Positions 37,935 through 47,172 of a stretch of DNA of 64,000 nucleotides are shown in pieces. Made by a program: the position numbers and the translations under genes. The stretch spans positions 186,001 through 250,000 of the forward strand of contig JAIUOW010000004.1 in NCBI GenBank assembly GCA_020161775.1. Reading direction: 5' to 3'. The notes beneath the pieces are model-generated. The model saw only the letters and a program-made list of their open reading frames with translations. It did not search any database and was not told the origin of the DNA. This stretch comes from Pseudomonadota bacterium. GTDB lineage: Bacteria; Pseudomonadota; Gammaproteobacteria; Burkholderiales; Burkholderiaceae_C. The first letter of the stretch is position 1. Each line of letters starts with the position of its first letter.

Positions 37935-38732
37935 TTACGCCCCCGGCATCCCCACTCCTCCCGTCTCCAGTCCGGCCTTCAGCTCCTGCGCCAGCACGCC
38001 CTTCCATTCAGCGATGACGGATTCCGTCACCACCGATGCATGCGCGGCAATGCTCAGCGCCAGGCAGGGCGCGCCGCTGGCGCTGGGTATGGCCAGCCCC
38101 AGGCCAAAGCCGTCGGCCACCACCGTGCCCTGGCTCACCGCAAAGCCGGTCTTGCGCGTCTGGCGCACGGCCCGGCGCAGGCTGTCGGGCGTGAGCCGCG
38201 GGTACGGCTGCAGGCCCGGCGCGATGAGCGCAATGACCTGTTCGCAATGCGCGTCGTCCAGCGCGGCCAGCAGCGTGGTGGCGCCCGCGCCCACGCCCAG
38301 CAGGCGGCGCTGGCCCACCTCCACCGGCACAAAGCGCATCAGCGCCTGGCTGTCGGCCTTGGCCAGGCACACGGCCTCCACCCCGCTCCGGCGCATGAGG
38401 TAGGCCGTGGCGCCGGTGCGCCGCGAAATGGTGGCCACCACCGGCCGCCAGTGCGCCACCTCCAGCGCGCTGGCCGACGGCGCCAGCGCCAGCTCGTGCA
38501 CCAGCTCGCCCATGCGGTAACGTTTGCCGGCGTCAGGCTCGCCGGCCAGCCGTTCGTCCACCAGGCAGCGCAGGATGCGGTGCGCGGTGGACCGCGCCAG
38601 ACCGCAGCTGCGCGCCACCTCGGCCAGCGTGGCACCCTCGGGGCCGGCCTGGCCGATGGCGCGCAGCACCGCAGCCGCGCGGCGGATGGCCTGGGTGCCG
38701 CCAGCGGCGGCTTCTTCAACAGAAGTGTCCAT
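37935..38732 (-). CDS. IclR-family transcriptional regulator
   Basis: This 265-residue regulator has an N-terminal winged helix (RRAAAVLRAIGQAGPEGATLAEVARSCGLARSTAHRILRCL) and a GAF-like effector domain. The gene is divergent from the Bug protein and from the coupled acyl-CoA operon that follows, so it most likely controls them. I chose ATG at 38732; the open frame upstream to 39308 is antisense to the Bug gene. The effector is not predictable. Confidence 0.9.
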   Translation of the reverse strand: MDTSVEEAAAGGTQAIRRAAAVLRAIGQAGPEGATLAEVARSCGLARSTAHRILRCLVDERLAGEPDAGKRYRMGELVHELALAPSASALEVAHWRPVVATISRRTGATAYLMRRSGVEAVCLAKADSQALMRFVPVEVGQRRLLGVGAGATTLLAALDDAHCEQVIALIAPGLQPYPRLTPDSLRRAVRQTRKTGFAVSQGTVVADGFGLGLAIPSASGAPCLALSIAAHASVVTESVIAEWKGVLAQELKAGLETGGVGMPGA

Positions 38733-38883
38733 GATGTGGAACAGTTGGAATCGGGCTTTCCCTTGGGTTTGCAGTACGGGACTGGTACCACAGACCCTGG
38801 GCGTGTGAAATCCAGTATCCCACGATGTGGTTACACCCCATCCTTTCCCGACTCTTTCCCGACATGAACGACAGGAGCACACC

Positions 38884-39861
38884 ATGAGCACAACCCCTTG
38901 CAGCCGCCGCCGCGGCCTGATGCTGGCCGCCGCGTTGACGGGCATGGCCGCCTGGCCACTGGCCGCGACCGCGCAGGCCCCCACCGACAAGCCGCTGCGC
39001 ATCGTTGTGCCGTTTGGCCCCGGCGGCTCCGACACACTGGCGCGCGCCATGGCCGAAAAGCTCAGCACCCAGCTCAAGCAGCCGGTCATTGTGGAAAACA
39101 AGCCCGGCGCGGCCGCGCTGATCGGCTCGGAATACGTGGCGGCCCAGCCGGCCGACGGCAACACCATCCTGTTCCTGGGCGGCGGCAGCCTGACGCCGGT
39201 GCTCATCAAGGACCTGAAGTTCAACCTGCTCAAGGCCATGCGCCCGGTGGTGTGCGTGGCGCGTGGCGGCATGACGCTGATGGTGCCCGGCACCCTGCCC
39301 GTCAACAACTTCAGGGAGTTCGTGGACTACGCCAGGAAGAACCCCGGCAAGATCAATTTCAGCTACACCGCCGGCAGCATCCTGCTGGGCAGCGAGATGC
39401 TGAAGTCGCGCGCAGGCTTTGACGCCACCGCCATCCCCTACAAGGGCTCCACCCAGGTGGCCACCGCACTGATCGCGGGCGAGATCCAGATGGGCATCGA
39501 TGTGCCGCTGTTTTACGTGGGCATGATCAAGGAAGGCCGCATCAAGGCGCTGGCGCATGGCGCCTCGGAGCGCTCCCCCTCGCTGCCCGACGTGCCTACG
39601 CTGGCCGAGGTGGGCGTGCCCGACCTGACGTTTGCGTTCTCGTTTGGCTTCTGGGCGCCAGCGGGCACGCCGGACGCCGCCATCAACCGGCTCAACACCG
39701 CCTTCAACGCCGTGCTGAAGGAACCCGACATCCGTGCCCGCCTGGCGCAGGCCGGCGTGGTGCCGGTGGGCGGCGCACCCGAGGTGCATTCGCGCCAGGT
39801 GTCAGACGAGCAGAACATGTGGGCCCAGGCCGCCGCCAAGATTGGCTACAAGCCGGAGTAA
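38884..39861 (+). CDS. Bug-family (TctC-like) binding protein of the acyl-CoA operon
   Basis: This 325-residue periplasmic receptor has a twin-arginine-like signal (CSRRRGLML...) ending ATAQA near residue 31. The family patterns KPLRIVVPFGPGGSDTLARA and GSLTPVLIKDLKFN are present. The ATG at 38884 fits the signal; the longer frame to 38827 does not. The next gene starts only 10 bp later, so it is the head of the operon and probably binds the acid that the operon degrades. Confidence 0.88.
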   Translation: MSTTPCSRRRGLMLAAALTGMAAWPLAATAQAPTDKPLRIVVPFGPGGSDTLARAMAEKLSTQLKQPVIVENKPGAAALIGSEYVAAQPADGNTILFLGGGSLTPVLIKDLKFNLLKAMRPVVCVARGGMTLMVPGTLPVNNFREFVDYARKNPGKINFSYTAGSILLGSEMLKSRAGFDATAIPYKGSTQVATALIAGEIQMGIDVPLFYVGMIKEGRIKALAHGASERSPSLPDVPTLAEVGVPDLTFAFSFGFWAPAGTPDAAINRLNTAFNAVLKEPDIRARLAQAGVVPVGGAPEVHSRQVSDEQNMWAQAAAKIGYKPE

Positions 39862-39871
39862 AGCGGCACCC

Positions 39872-40684
39872 ATGTTTTCGTTGAAGGACAAGACCGTCGT
39901 CGTGACCGGCGGCGGCAAGGGCATTGGCCGCGGCATTGCGCTGGCCCTGGCGCGCTGCGGCGCGCAGGTGGTGGTCAGCGGGCGCGACGCTGCGGCACTG
40001 GACGCCACGGTGGCGGACCTGCAGGCGCTGGGCGCGCATGCGCTGGCCGTGCCGGGCGACATCACCCAGCACAGCGGCCGCCAGGGGTTGATTGACGCCA
40101 CGCTGGCGCGCTTTGGCGCCCTCCACGGCTGGATCAACAACGCGGGCAGCGCGGCGCCGGCCGACGTGGGCCCGCTGGACACGATTGACGAAGGCCAGTG
40201 GGACCGCGTGATGGACCTGAACCTGAAGGCCGCGTTCTTTGCGGCGCAGGCGGCGGCGCGGGCCATGGCGGCCGGCACAGGCCGGGGCGGCAGCATCGTC
40301 AACATCAGCTCGCGCAGCGCCTCTTACCCCAACCCCGGCACCGGCCACTATGGCGCGGCCAAGGCGGCGCTGGAAAACCTCACACGCACCATGGCCGCCG
40401 AATGGGGCCACCTGGGCATCCGCGTGAACGCGGTGGCGCCCGGCGTGGTGATGACCGACGAACTGGCCAGAACACTGAACACGCCCGAGCGCATCCGCCG
40501 CCAGGTGGACACCGTGCCGCTGCAGCGCCTGGGCACGCCCGACGACATCGGCCCGCTGTGCGCCTACCTGGTCAGCGACGAATCTGCGTGGACCAGTGGC
40601 GCGCTGATCCCTGTGAACGGCGGCAGCTTCGTGCCCATGGGCTACCTGAGCTACCTGCACCGCGTGAACCAACAGGCAACATGA
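39872..40684 (+). CDS. SDR-family oxidoreductase
   Basis: This 270-residue classical short-chain dehydrogenase has TGGGKGIG at 12-19, NNAG at 89-92 and the catalytic Ser147, Tyr160 and Lys164. In this setting it likely oxidises a 3-hydroxyacyl-CoA or a ring alcohol. The ATG at 39872 is 10 bp after the Bug stop; an open frame to 39734 is inside the Bug gene. Its stop overlaps the next start (ATGA). Confidence 0.88.
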   Translation: MFSLKDKTVVVTGGGKGIGRGIALALARCGAQVVVSGRDAAALDATVADLQALGAHALAVPGDITQHSGRQGLIDATLARFGALHGWINNAGSAAPADVGPLDTIDEGQWDRVMDLNLKAAFFAAQAAARAMAAGTGRGGSIVNISSRSASYPNPGTGHYGAAKAALENLTRTMAAEWGHLGIRVNAVAPGVVMTDELARTLNTPERIRRQVDTVPLQRLGTPDDIGPLCAYLVSDESAWTSGALIPVNGGSFVPMGYLSYLHRVNQQAT

Positions 40685-41838
40685 ATTTCAACTGGACCGA
40701 AGAACAGGCCGCGCTGCGCAGCCGCGTGCGCGCCCTGCTGGCGCGCGAGCTGCCGCCCGACTGGGAACACATCTGCCGCCATGGCCCCGGCTCGCCCGAG
40801 CAAACCGCCTTCTCGCTTGGGTTTTGCCCCAAGCTGGCGGCCGAGGGCCTGCTGGTGCCGCACTGGCCGGTCGAACACGGCGGGCGCGGTGCACCGGCGT
40901 GGGAGCATTTCATCGTGGGCGAGGAGCTGTTTGCCGCCGGTGAGCCGCGCGGGCCGCAGTACATGAACGTGAACTTCATCGGTGCCACGCTCATGAAATA
41001 CGGCACGCCCGAGCAGCAGGCACGCTACCTGCCGCCCATGGCGGCAGGCCAGGCCGTGTGGTGCCAGGGCTTCTCGGAACCGTCGGCCGGCTCGGACCTG
41101 GCCGCGCTGGCCACCCGCGCCGAGGCGCGCGGGGACGCGTATGTGATCAACGGCGGCAAGGTCTGGACGTCCTACGCCGGCATGGCGCAGACCTGCTTCC
41201 TGCTGGCGCGCACCGGCTCGGGCAAGGGCGGCATCGCCATCTTCCTGGTGCCCATGGACACGCCGGGCATCACGGTGCGCGCGATTCCGTCGCTGATCGG
41301 CCATGGTGACATCCATGAGGTGTTCTTTGACAACGTGGTGGTGCCCGCCAGCGCACGCCTGGGCGAAGAAGGCCAGGCCTGGGCCATCATCAGCTACGCG
41401 CTGGGGCTGGAACGCGTGGGGCTGGCGCGCTATGCGTTTTCACGCCGGGTGCTGGACCGCATGGTGGGCGAGTTGCACGCACAGGGCCTGTTCACAGACG
41501 ATGCCGTGCGTACCCAGGCCGCCCGCGCGCTGGCGGCGTGCGAGGCCGCGCGGCTGCTGGTGTACCGCGTGGTGGACCAGCGCGCACGCGGCCTGCCGCC
41601 CACAGCCGAAGCCAACCTGGCACGCGTGGCCGTGGTGGCGGCCGACCATGCGGTGGCCGACTTTGCGCTGGATCATTTTGGCGACGCGCTGTGCGGCGAC
41701 GGCTGGCCGCTGGTGCTGGCCCACCACGAGCGCGCCATTGCCGCCGGCATTGCATCGGGCGCGGCAGAGATCCAGCTGAACCTGGTGGCGCACGAATGGC
41801 TTCAACTTCCCCGTGAACCCAGGCTGGAGCGCGCATGA
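40681..41838 (+). CDS. Acyl-CoA dehydrogenase (first of a pair)
   Basis: This 385-residue flavoprotein desaturates an acyl-CoA. The N-terminal helical domain is followed by the flavin-binding segment WCQGFSEPSAGSDLAAL and a C-terminal helical domain (GLERVGLARYAFSRR). The pair with the shorter, more divergent next gene is like the heterodimeric dehydrogenases of steroid- and terpenoid-degrading bacteria. It overlaps both neighbours by 4 bp (ATGA), so production is coupled. Confidence 0.9.
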   Translation: MNFNWTEEQAALRSRVRALLARELPPDWEHICRHGPGSPEQTAFSLGFCPKLAAEGLLVPHWPVEHGGRGAPAWEHFIVGEELFAAGEPRGPQYMNVNFIGATLMKYGTPEQQARYLPPMAAGQAVWCQGFSEPSAGSDLAALATRAEARGDAYVINGGKVWTSYAGMAQTCFLLARTGSGKGGIAIFLVPMDTPGITVRAIPSLIGHGDIHEVFFDNVVVPASARLGEEGQAWAIISYALGLERVGLARYAFSRRVLDRMVGELHAQGLFTDDAVRTQAARALAACEAARLLVYRVVDQRARGLPPTAEANLARVAVVAADHAVADFALDHFGDALCGDGWPLVLAHHERAIAAGIASGAAEIQLNLVAHEWLQLPREPRLERA

Positions 41839-42767
41839 ACATCAGCTTTACCCCCGACCAGCACGCGCTGCTGGACGCCGTGGACCGCATCGCGCAGCGC
41901 CATGAAGGCAAGGCCACGCTGGGCGCCAGCCATTTTGAAGAATCTGCCGCACTGCAGGCTGACCTGGAGGGTGCCGGTGTTTTTGACGCAGCCGCGATGG
42001 AAGAGCTCGGCCCTGTGGCCGCCGCCGCCATGGTGCAGCGGCTGGCACGCCTGCCGCAGTGCGTGGAATTGATCGCGTCTGCATTGCTGCTGCCTTTGCT
42101 GGCAACCGCCCTGCCCCGCCCCTGCGCCGTGCTTTGGGACCAGCGGGACCGGCCCGCACGCTGGCTGCCTGGCGCGCGCGCAGTGCTGTGCGTGCGCGGC
42201 AACCGCGTGGAAGCCGCCCCATTGACCGACGATGACGTGGCCCCGCTGGACAGCCCTTTTGGCTACCCCGTGGGCCGCCTGCGCGCGCCCGATGCGCTGG
42301 CCTGGACGCCGCTGGACATCGATGCGCAGGCGCTGCGCCGCCTGTGGCAGCTGGGCGTGGCTGCCGAGCTGACCGGCTGCCTGGACGCTGGCCTGCAAGC
42401 GGTGGTGGCGCACGTGCGCGAGCGCCGCCAGTTTGGCCGCCCGCTGGGCGCGTTCCAGGCCATCCAGCACCGGCTGGCGCAGGCGGCGGTGCAGGTGGAG
42501 GCGGCGCGCTGGCTCACGCTGCAGGCGGCATTCACCGGCACGCAGGCCGACGCCGCCACCGCGCTGGCCCATGCCCAGCAATGCACACCCACCGTGGTTT
42601 ACGACCTGCACCAGTTCATGGGTGCCATGGGCCTGACGCTGGAGCACCCGCTGCACCGCTGGACCACGCGCGCCAAGATGCTGCGCGCCGACCTGGGTGG
42701 CGCGCAGGCGCAGCTGCGCGCGCTGGCCAATGCCACCTGGGGTGCCAACGAAAAGGCCGGAACATGA
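41835..42767 (+). CDS. Acyl-CoA dehydrogenase-like protein (second of a pair)
   Basis: This 310-residue protein is shorter than a standard acyl-CoA dehydrogenase. Typical parts are FTPDQHALLDAVDRIA at the start, RERRQFGRPLGAFQAIQHRLA, and the C-terminal YDLHQFMGAMGLTLEHPLHRW. The middle beta domain is abbreviated (about residues 90-140). It may be a partner subunit with little activity alone. It is coupled by 4-bp overlaps to both neighbours. Confidence 0.85.
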   Translation: MNISFTPDQHALLDAVDRIAQRHEGKATLGASHFEESAALQADLEGAGVFDAAAMEELGPVAAAAMVQRLARLPQCVELIASALLLPLLATALPRPCAVLWDQRDRPARWLPGARAVLCVRGNRVEAAPLTDDDVAPLDSPFGYPVGRLRAPDALAWTPLDIDAQALRRLWQLGVAAELTGCLDAGLQAVVAHVRERRQFGRPLGAFQAIQHRLAQAAVQVEAARWLTLQAAFTGTQADAATALAHAQQCTPTVVYDLHQFMGAMGLTLEHPLHRWTTRAKMLRADLGGAQAQLRALANATWGANEKAGT

Positions 42768-44017
42768 GCAACACCACCCACCCCACCCGCATGCCGCTGA
42801 ACGGCGTGAAAGTACTGGACCTGAGCCGCATCCTGGCCGGGCCGCTGGCCGCCCAGGCGCTGGCCGACCTGGGCGCCGAGGTCATCAAGATCGAGCGCCC
42901 CGGCAACGGCGACGAAGCCCGCCGCTGGGGGCCGCCCTTTCTGAAAGACCAGGACGGCCACGACACGCGGGAATCGCCGATGTACCTGTCGGCCAACCGC
43001 AACAAGCGGTCCATCACCATCGACATCGCCAGCACCGCCGGGCAGGACCTGGTGCGCCGCCTGGCGGCGCGCAGCGACGTGCTGCTGGAAAACTACAAGG
43101 TCGGTGACCTGGCCCGCTACGGGCTGGACCCTGTGAGCTTGCGCGCATTGAACCCGCGCCTGGTGTATTGCTCGGTCACCGGCTTTGGTCAGACCGGCCC
43201 CAAGGCCCACCTGCCCGGCTACGACACGGTGTTCCAGGCCATGAGCGGCATGATGAGCGTGACCGGCCTGCCCGACGGCGTGCCCGGCGGCGGCCCCATG
43301 AAAACCGGCCCCAGCCTGGCGGACTTCATCGCCGGGCAATACGCCGCCACCGGCGTGCTGGCCGCGCTGTACGAGCGCGACGGCCCCAACGGCACGGGCC
43401 AGGGCCAGCACATCGACATTGCCCTGCTGGACTGCACCATCGCCGCGCAGACGCATGCGGTCATGACCTACCTGGCAGCAGGCGTGGTGCCGCCGCGGCG
43501 CGGCACGGAAGGCAATGGCGGCCTGCCGTCGCAGGCGTTTGAATGCGCCGATGGCGGCGTGATCGTCATCTGCGGCAGCGAGGCGCAATACCGCAGCTTT
43601 TGCGAAGCGCTGCGCCAGCCGCAGCTGGCCGACGACCCGCGCTTTGTCACCAACACCCAGCGCCTGGCGCACCGGCGCGAGCTGGCCGAAGTCTTCAACG
43701 CGCTCACCCGGCAATGGCAGATGCGCGAGCTGCTGGCCGTGCTGGAAGCCGCAGGCATTCCCAGCGGCCCGATCTACCGCTACCCCGAGGTGTTTGCCGA
43801 CCCGCAGGTGCTGCACCGCGGCATCGCCCAGCGCGTGCCCCACCCCACGGCAGGCGAGGTGACGTTGTGCGCCAACCCCATCCGGTTTACCGGCACGCAG
43901 GCGCCGCTGCCCACCGCGCCGCCGACGATCGGCCAGCACACCGACGACATCCTGCGCGACGTGCTGGGCCTGGACGACGCCGCCATTGCCGCGCTGCGGG
44001 CGCAACGCACGGTATGA
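42764..44017 (+). CDS. Family III CoA-transferase (CaiB/BaiF)
   Basis: This 417-residue enzyme moves CoA between acids, which saves ATP for activating the pathway acid. The catalytic Asp is probably Asp187 in PSLADFIAGQ. The opening PLNGVKVLDLSRILAGPLAAQALADLGAEVIKIERP is characteristic. In an operon without a ligase it would activate the imported acid with CoA from another acyl-CoA. It overlaps both neighbours by 4 bp. Confidence 0.93.
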   Translation: MSNTTHPTRMPLNGVKVLDLSRILAGPLAAQALADLGAEVIKIERPGNGDEARRWGPPFLKDQDGHDTRESPMYLSANRNKRSITIDIASTAGQDLVRRLAARSDVLLENYKVGDLARYGLDPVSLRALNPRLVYCSVTGFGQTGPKAHLPGYDTVFQAMSGMMSVTGLPDGVPGGGPMKTGPSLADFIAGQYAATGVLAALYERDGPNGTGQGQHIDIALLDCTIAAQTHAVMTYLAAGVVPPRRGTEGNGGLPSQAFECADGGVIVICGSEAQYRSFCEALRQPQLADDPRFVTNTQRLAHRRELAEVFNALTRQWQMRELLAVLEAAGIPSGPIYRYPEVFADPQVLHRGIAQRVPHPTAGEVTLCANPIRFTGTQAPLPTAPPTIGQHTDDILRDVLGLDDAAIAALRAQRTV

Positions 44018-44856
44018 AGACCTTTGAAACCATCCTGTGCGCGGTGCAGGACGGCATCGCCACGCTGACGCTGAACCGGCCCAAGGCGCTGAACGCCATC
44101 AGCCGGCAGATGGCCGATGAAATGACTGAAGCGCTGACGCAGCTGGAAGCGGACCCCGCCGTGCGCGTGCTGGTGCTGCGCGGCGCGGGCGACGCGTTCT
44201 GCGCGGGCGGCGACGTGCGCGACATGGCCACGGCCCAGGCGGCCCCCGGCCAGCGCAGCGCGGACGAAGCCCTGGAGGGGATGGCCCGCTACAGACGGAT
44301 GACGCTGGCGCTGCACCACTTCCCCCGCCCGGTGATCGCCGCGGTGGACGGCGTGGCATTTGGCGCCGGCATGAGCCTGGCCTTGCTGGCCGACCTGGTG
44401 CTGCTGAGCGACCGCGCGCGGCTGTGCCTGGTGTTCCAGCGCGTGGGCCTGGTGCCTGATTGCGGCGCGCTGTACACGCTGCCGCGCCTGGTGGGGCTGC
44501 AGCAGGCCAAGGCGCTGGCGCTGACCGCGCGCGAAATCAGCGCCACCGAGGCGCATGCCATGGGCCTGGCGCTGGAGGTGCTGCCCTGGGAGCAGTTGCA
44601 CGCGCGCGCGCAGCAGCTGGCCGAGGCCATGGCCAAAGGCTCCCCCACGGCGCTGGTGTTGACCAAGCAGGCGCTGGATGCATCACCGCAAAGTGATTTG
44701 CCCGCGATGCTGGCCCTGGAGGCCACAAGTCAGGCAGTGGCACTGACGAGTGAAGAACACCGCCAGGCGGTGCAGGCATTTGCGCGCAAGGAAACGCCCC
44801 GCTACGTGTGGCCGGTGCCGCACACCATCGCTCGAAATGGACCCGCCACCGAATGA
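44014..44856 (+). CDS. Enoyl-CoA hydratase/isomerase (PaaG-like)
   Basis: This 280-residue crotonase has CAGGD (63-67) and FGAGM (116-120) for the oxyanion hole. Asp149 in LVPDCG occupies the catalytic position, which is typical of PaaG-type isomerases rather than of hydratases with two Glu. It might isomerise a ring or alkenyl-CoA double bond. It is the last gene of the coupled operon; its start overlaps the CoA-transferase stop (ATGA). Confidence 0.88.
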   Translation: MKTFETILCAVQDGIATLTLNRPKALNAISRQMADEMTEALTQLEADPAVRVLVLRGAGDAFCAGGDVRDMATAQAAPGQRSADEALEGMARYRRMTLALHHFPRPVIAAVDGVAFGAGMSLALLADLVLLSDRARLCLVFQRVGLVPDCGALYTLPRLVGLQQAKALALTAREISATEAHAMGLALEVLPWEQLHARAQQLAEAMAKGSPTALVLTKQALDASPQSDLPAMLALEATSQAVALTSEEHRQAVQAFARKETPRYVWPVPHTIARNGPATE

Positions 44857-44877
44857 GCGACGCCTCTTGGGTAGCGC

Positions 44878-45996
44878 TCAGGCGTACGGCTGAAACTGGT
44901 TGCTGTCCCGGCTGAGCAGTTGCATCAGCTTGGGGTGGATGAAGAGCTTTTCCTTGCCAAACGGCATTTCACGCAGCACGCCCAGCGCGGCCAGGTCGTG
45001 CAGGTAGCGCGATGCGGCCTGGCGCTGGGCGATGCCTTTGTCCACCAGGTTGCCGATGCGGCAATAGGGCTGCTCAAAGATCACGTCCACCAGCTCGCGG
45101 GTGTAGATCTTGGGCAGGCGCGTGCGCACATGTTCGGTGGTGTGTTCGGCCAGCGCGCGGATGGCGGCGATCTTGGCCGTCGTCCATCTGGACGTTTCGG
45201 CCACGGCCTGCAACATGAAGATCACCCAGGGTTCCCAGGCCTCGTCCCGCGTGACGCTGAGCAGCAGGCGGTAATAGTCGGCCTTGTGGGCGATCACATG
45301 GCGGCTGAGGTACAGGATGGGCAGGTTCAACAGCTCTTCCTGAATCAGGTAGAGGATGTTGATCACACGGCCAGTGCGGCCGTTGCCGTCAGTGAAGGGG
45401 TGAATGGCTTCGAACTGGTAGTGACCCACGGCCATGCGGATCAAAGGGTCCAGCTCGGTCTGGTTGTGCAGAAAGCGCTCCCAGTTGGCCAGCATGTCGC
45501 GCAGGCGGGCTTCGCCTTCGGGCGGGGTGTAGACCACCTCGCCGGTGCGGTCGTTGGCAAGCTGGGTGCCCGGCGTGCGGCGGATGTCCATGTCCACCCC
45601 TTTGAGGGTGCGGCAGACCTCCACGGCGGTAGCGGTGCACAGCGGGCGGGCTTCCAGTGACTGAAAGCCCTGGTGCAGCGCGGTGCGGTAGCGCAGGGCT
45701 TCTTTGGTGGCCGGGTCGGCGTTGTCCTGGCCCTGCGCATACTGGAACAGCTGGTCGGTCGTGGTGACGATGTTTTCGATTTCCGAGCTGTCTTTGGCTT
45801 CCAGCAGCGGGATGGTGTTGATCAGCATTGCCTGGTTGGGGATGAGTTCGGCGGCCTGCTTGAGCTCGGCCAGCGCAGCGCGAGCCTCGATGCAGGCCTT
45901 GAGCACGGCCCGGCTTTCCAGTTCGCGTGCCGGGGGCAGCGCGGGCAGGTGGTTGTGGGGCTGCTCGGGGTGCCAGGCAAAGGCGGCGGTTGTCAT
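44878..45996 (-). CDS. Class II Fic-domain protein (probable AMP-transferase)
   Basis: This 372-residue protein carries the Fic motif [12 protein letters not shown] (199-210) with catalytic His199. The inhibitory helix motif [S/T]xxxE[G/N] is present in the N-terminal part as Ser70 to Glu74-Asn75 (SSEIEN). This makes it an auto-inhibited class II Fic enzyme (SoFic-like). A C-terminal winged-helix-like segment ([25 protein letters not shown]) follows. The ATG at 45996 is preferred; a GTG at 46023 would add nine residues. The upstream region has several CGACAT/ATGTCG boxes. No antitoxin partner gene is visible. Confidence 0.9.
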   Translation of the reverse strand: MTTAAFAWHPEQPHNHLPALPPARELESRAVLKACIEARAALAELKQAAELIPNQAMLINTIPLLEAKDSSEIENIVTTTDQLFQYAQGQDNADPATKEALRYRTALHQGFQSLEARPLCTATAVEVCRTLKGVDMDIRRTPGTQLANDRTGEVVYTPPEGEARLRDMLANWERFLHNQTELDPLIRMAVGHYQFEAIHPFTDGNGRTGRVINILYLIQEELLNLPILYLSRHVIAHKADYYRLLLSVTRDEAWEPWVIFMLQAVAETSRWTTAKIAAIRALAEHTTEHVRTRLPKIYTRELVDVIFEQPYCRIGNLVDKGIAQRQAASRYLHDLAALGVLREMPFGKEKLFIHPKLMQLLSRDSNQFQPYA

Positions 45997-46034
45997 GATG
46001 CAAGAATCTTGTTTTATCGACACGTCATCAGCTT

Positions 46035-46124
46035 ATGTCGCCGCTGACGACACGTCAATGAAACATGTTCTTGTTTTTGAAAAATAGCGACATATTAGAA
46101 ATTCATGTCGTTTGAAATGACATG
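46035..46124. promoter_or_regulatory. Cluster of CGACAT/ATGTCG boxes upstream of the fic gene
   Basis: ATGTCG lies at 46035-46040, CGACAT at 46088-46093 and ATGTCG at 46105-46110. The latter two form an inverted repeat with an 11-bp gap. CATGTC (46104-46109) and GACATG (46119-46124) form a second inverted repeat with a 9-bp gap. The stretch is also AT-rich, unlike the rest of the region. The Fic protein's own winged-helix segment could bind such sites, but that is inference. Confidence 0.5.
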
Positions 46125-46162
46125 AGCCTGGAAACGTGTCACTGATTTGCTTTCATCTTGCG

Positions 46163-47056
46163 TCACCAAGCCGCATCCGCAAACGCCCCCGCCAGAAAAT
46201 CCACCAGCGCGCGCACCTTGGGCAGCACGAATTTGCGGCTGGGGTACACGGCGTAGATGCCCAGCTCCGCGGCCTGCCAGTCCGGCAGCACCTCCACCAG
46301 CCGCCCGCTGGCCAGCTCGTCGGCGATGAGGAAGGTGGGCTGCAGGTCGATGCCCGCGCCGCGCACGGCGGCGGCCACGCTGGTGTCGCCGTTGTTGGTC
46401 CACAGGCGCGGTTTTGTCTTCACCGCCACCAGGCCGCCCGGCCCCTGCAGCAGCCACTGGCCGGGCGTGGCCAGCAGGCTGTAGCCAATCACGTCGTGCG
46501 CGGCCAGGTCGTCGGGGTGGCGCGGCGTGCCGCGCCGGCGCAGGTACGAAGGTGCCGCGCACAGCACCAGCCGGGTGGACGCCAGCTTGCGCGACACCAG
46601 CGATGAATCGGGCAGGCGCGCAATCCGCACCGCCAGGTCAAAACCCTCGTCCACAAGATCCACCACGCGGTCGGCCAGCTGCACGTCCAGCGTCAGGCGC
46701 GGATGCGCCGCCAGAAAGTCGCTCCACAGCGGTGCCAGGTGCCGCGTGGCAAAGCTCACGGGCACGCTCACCTTCAGCAGGCCGCTGGCGCTGGCCGTGC
46801 GCGTGGACAGCTCGGCTTCGGATGCCTCGATGCTGGCCAGGATGTCGCGGCAGCGCGAAAGAAACACCTCACCTTCAGGCGTGAGCGACAGCTTGCGGGT
46901 GGTGCGCTGCATCAGCCGCACACCCAGGCGCTGCTCCAGGTCCGACACATGGCGCGACACCGCCGCCTTGGACATGCCCAGCGCGTCGGCGGCGCCCACA
47001 AAGCTGCCGGCATCCGCCACGCCGGCAAACACGCACATTTCCTGGAATTTGTCCAT
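46163..47056 (-). CDS. LysR-family regulator (CrgA/AaeR-like group)
   Basis: This 297-residue regulator has an N-terminal winged helix (MDKFQEMCVFAGVADAGSFVGAADALGMSKAAVSRHVSDLEQRLG) and a LysR effector domain with ELGIYAVYPSRKFVLPKVRALVDFL, typical of the group linked to quinone and oxidative stress. It is divergent from an NADP-binding protein and a DODA-type dioxygenase, which it probably regulates. The gap contains an inverted pair of GAACTAT sites. Confidence 0.9.
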   Translation of the reverse strand: MDKFQEMCVFAGVADAGSFVGAADALGMSKAAVSRHVSDLEQRLGVRLMQRTTRKLSLTPEGEVFLSRCRDILASIEASEAELSTRTASASGLLKVSVPVSFATRHLAPLWSDFLAAHPRLTLDVQLADRVVDLVDEGFDLAVRIARLPDSSLVSRKLASTRLVLCAAPSYLRRRGTPRHPDDLAAHDVIGYSLLATPGQWLLQGPGGLVAVKTKPRLWTNNGDTSVAAAVRGAGIDLQPTFLIADELASGRLVEVLPDWQAAELGIYAVYPSRKFVLPKVRALVDFLAGAFADAAW

Positions 47057-47069
47057 TGTTCCGATATTC

Positions 47070-47127
47070 TGAACTATCTATCGCCTGAATGACTATTTAT
47101 CAATCCCTGGATCACCAATATAGTTCA
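47070..47127. promoter_or_regulatory. Inverted half-sites TGAACTAT/ATAGTTCA in a LysR divergent promoter
   Basis: TGAACTAT (47070-47077) and ATAGTTCA (47120-47127) are exact reverse complements 42 bp apart, one close to each gene. They are plausible operator halves for the divergent LysR protein. The interval is AT-rich. Confidence 0.45.
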
Positions 47128-47172
47128 TTCAAGCCCGCAGACCGGGCCCCAACTCCACCGAAAGGAAACGAT

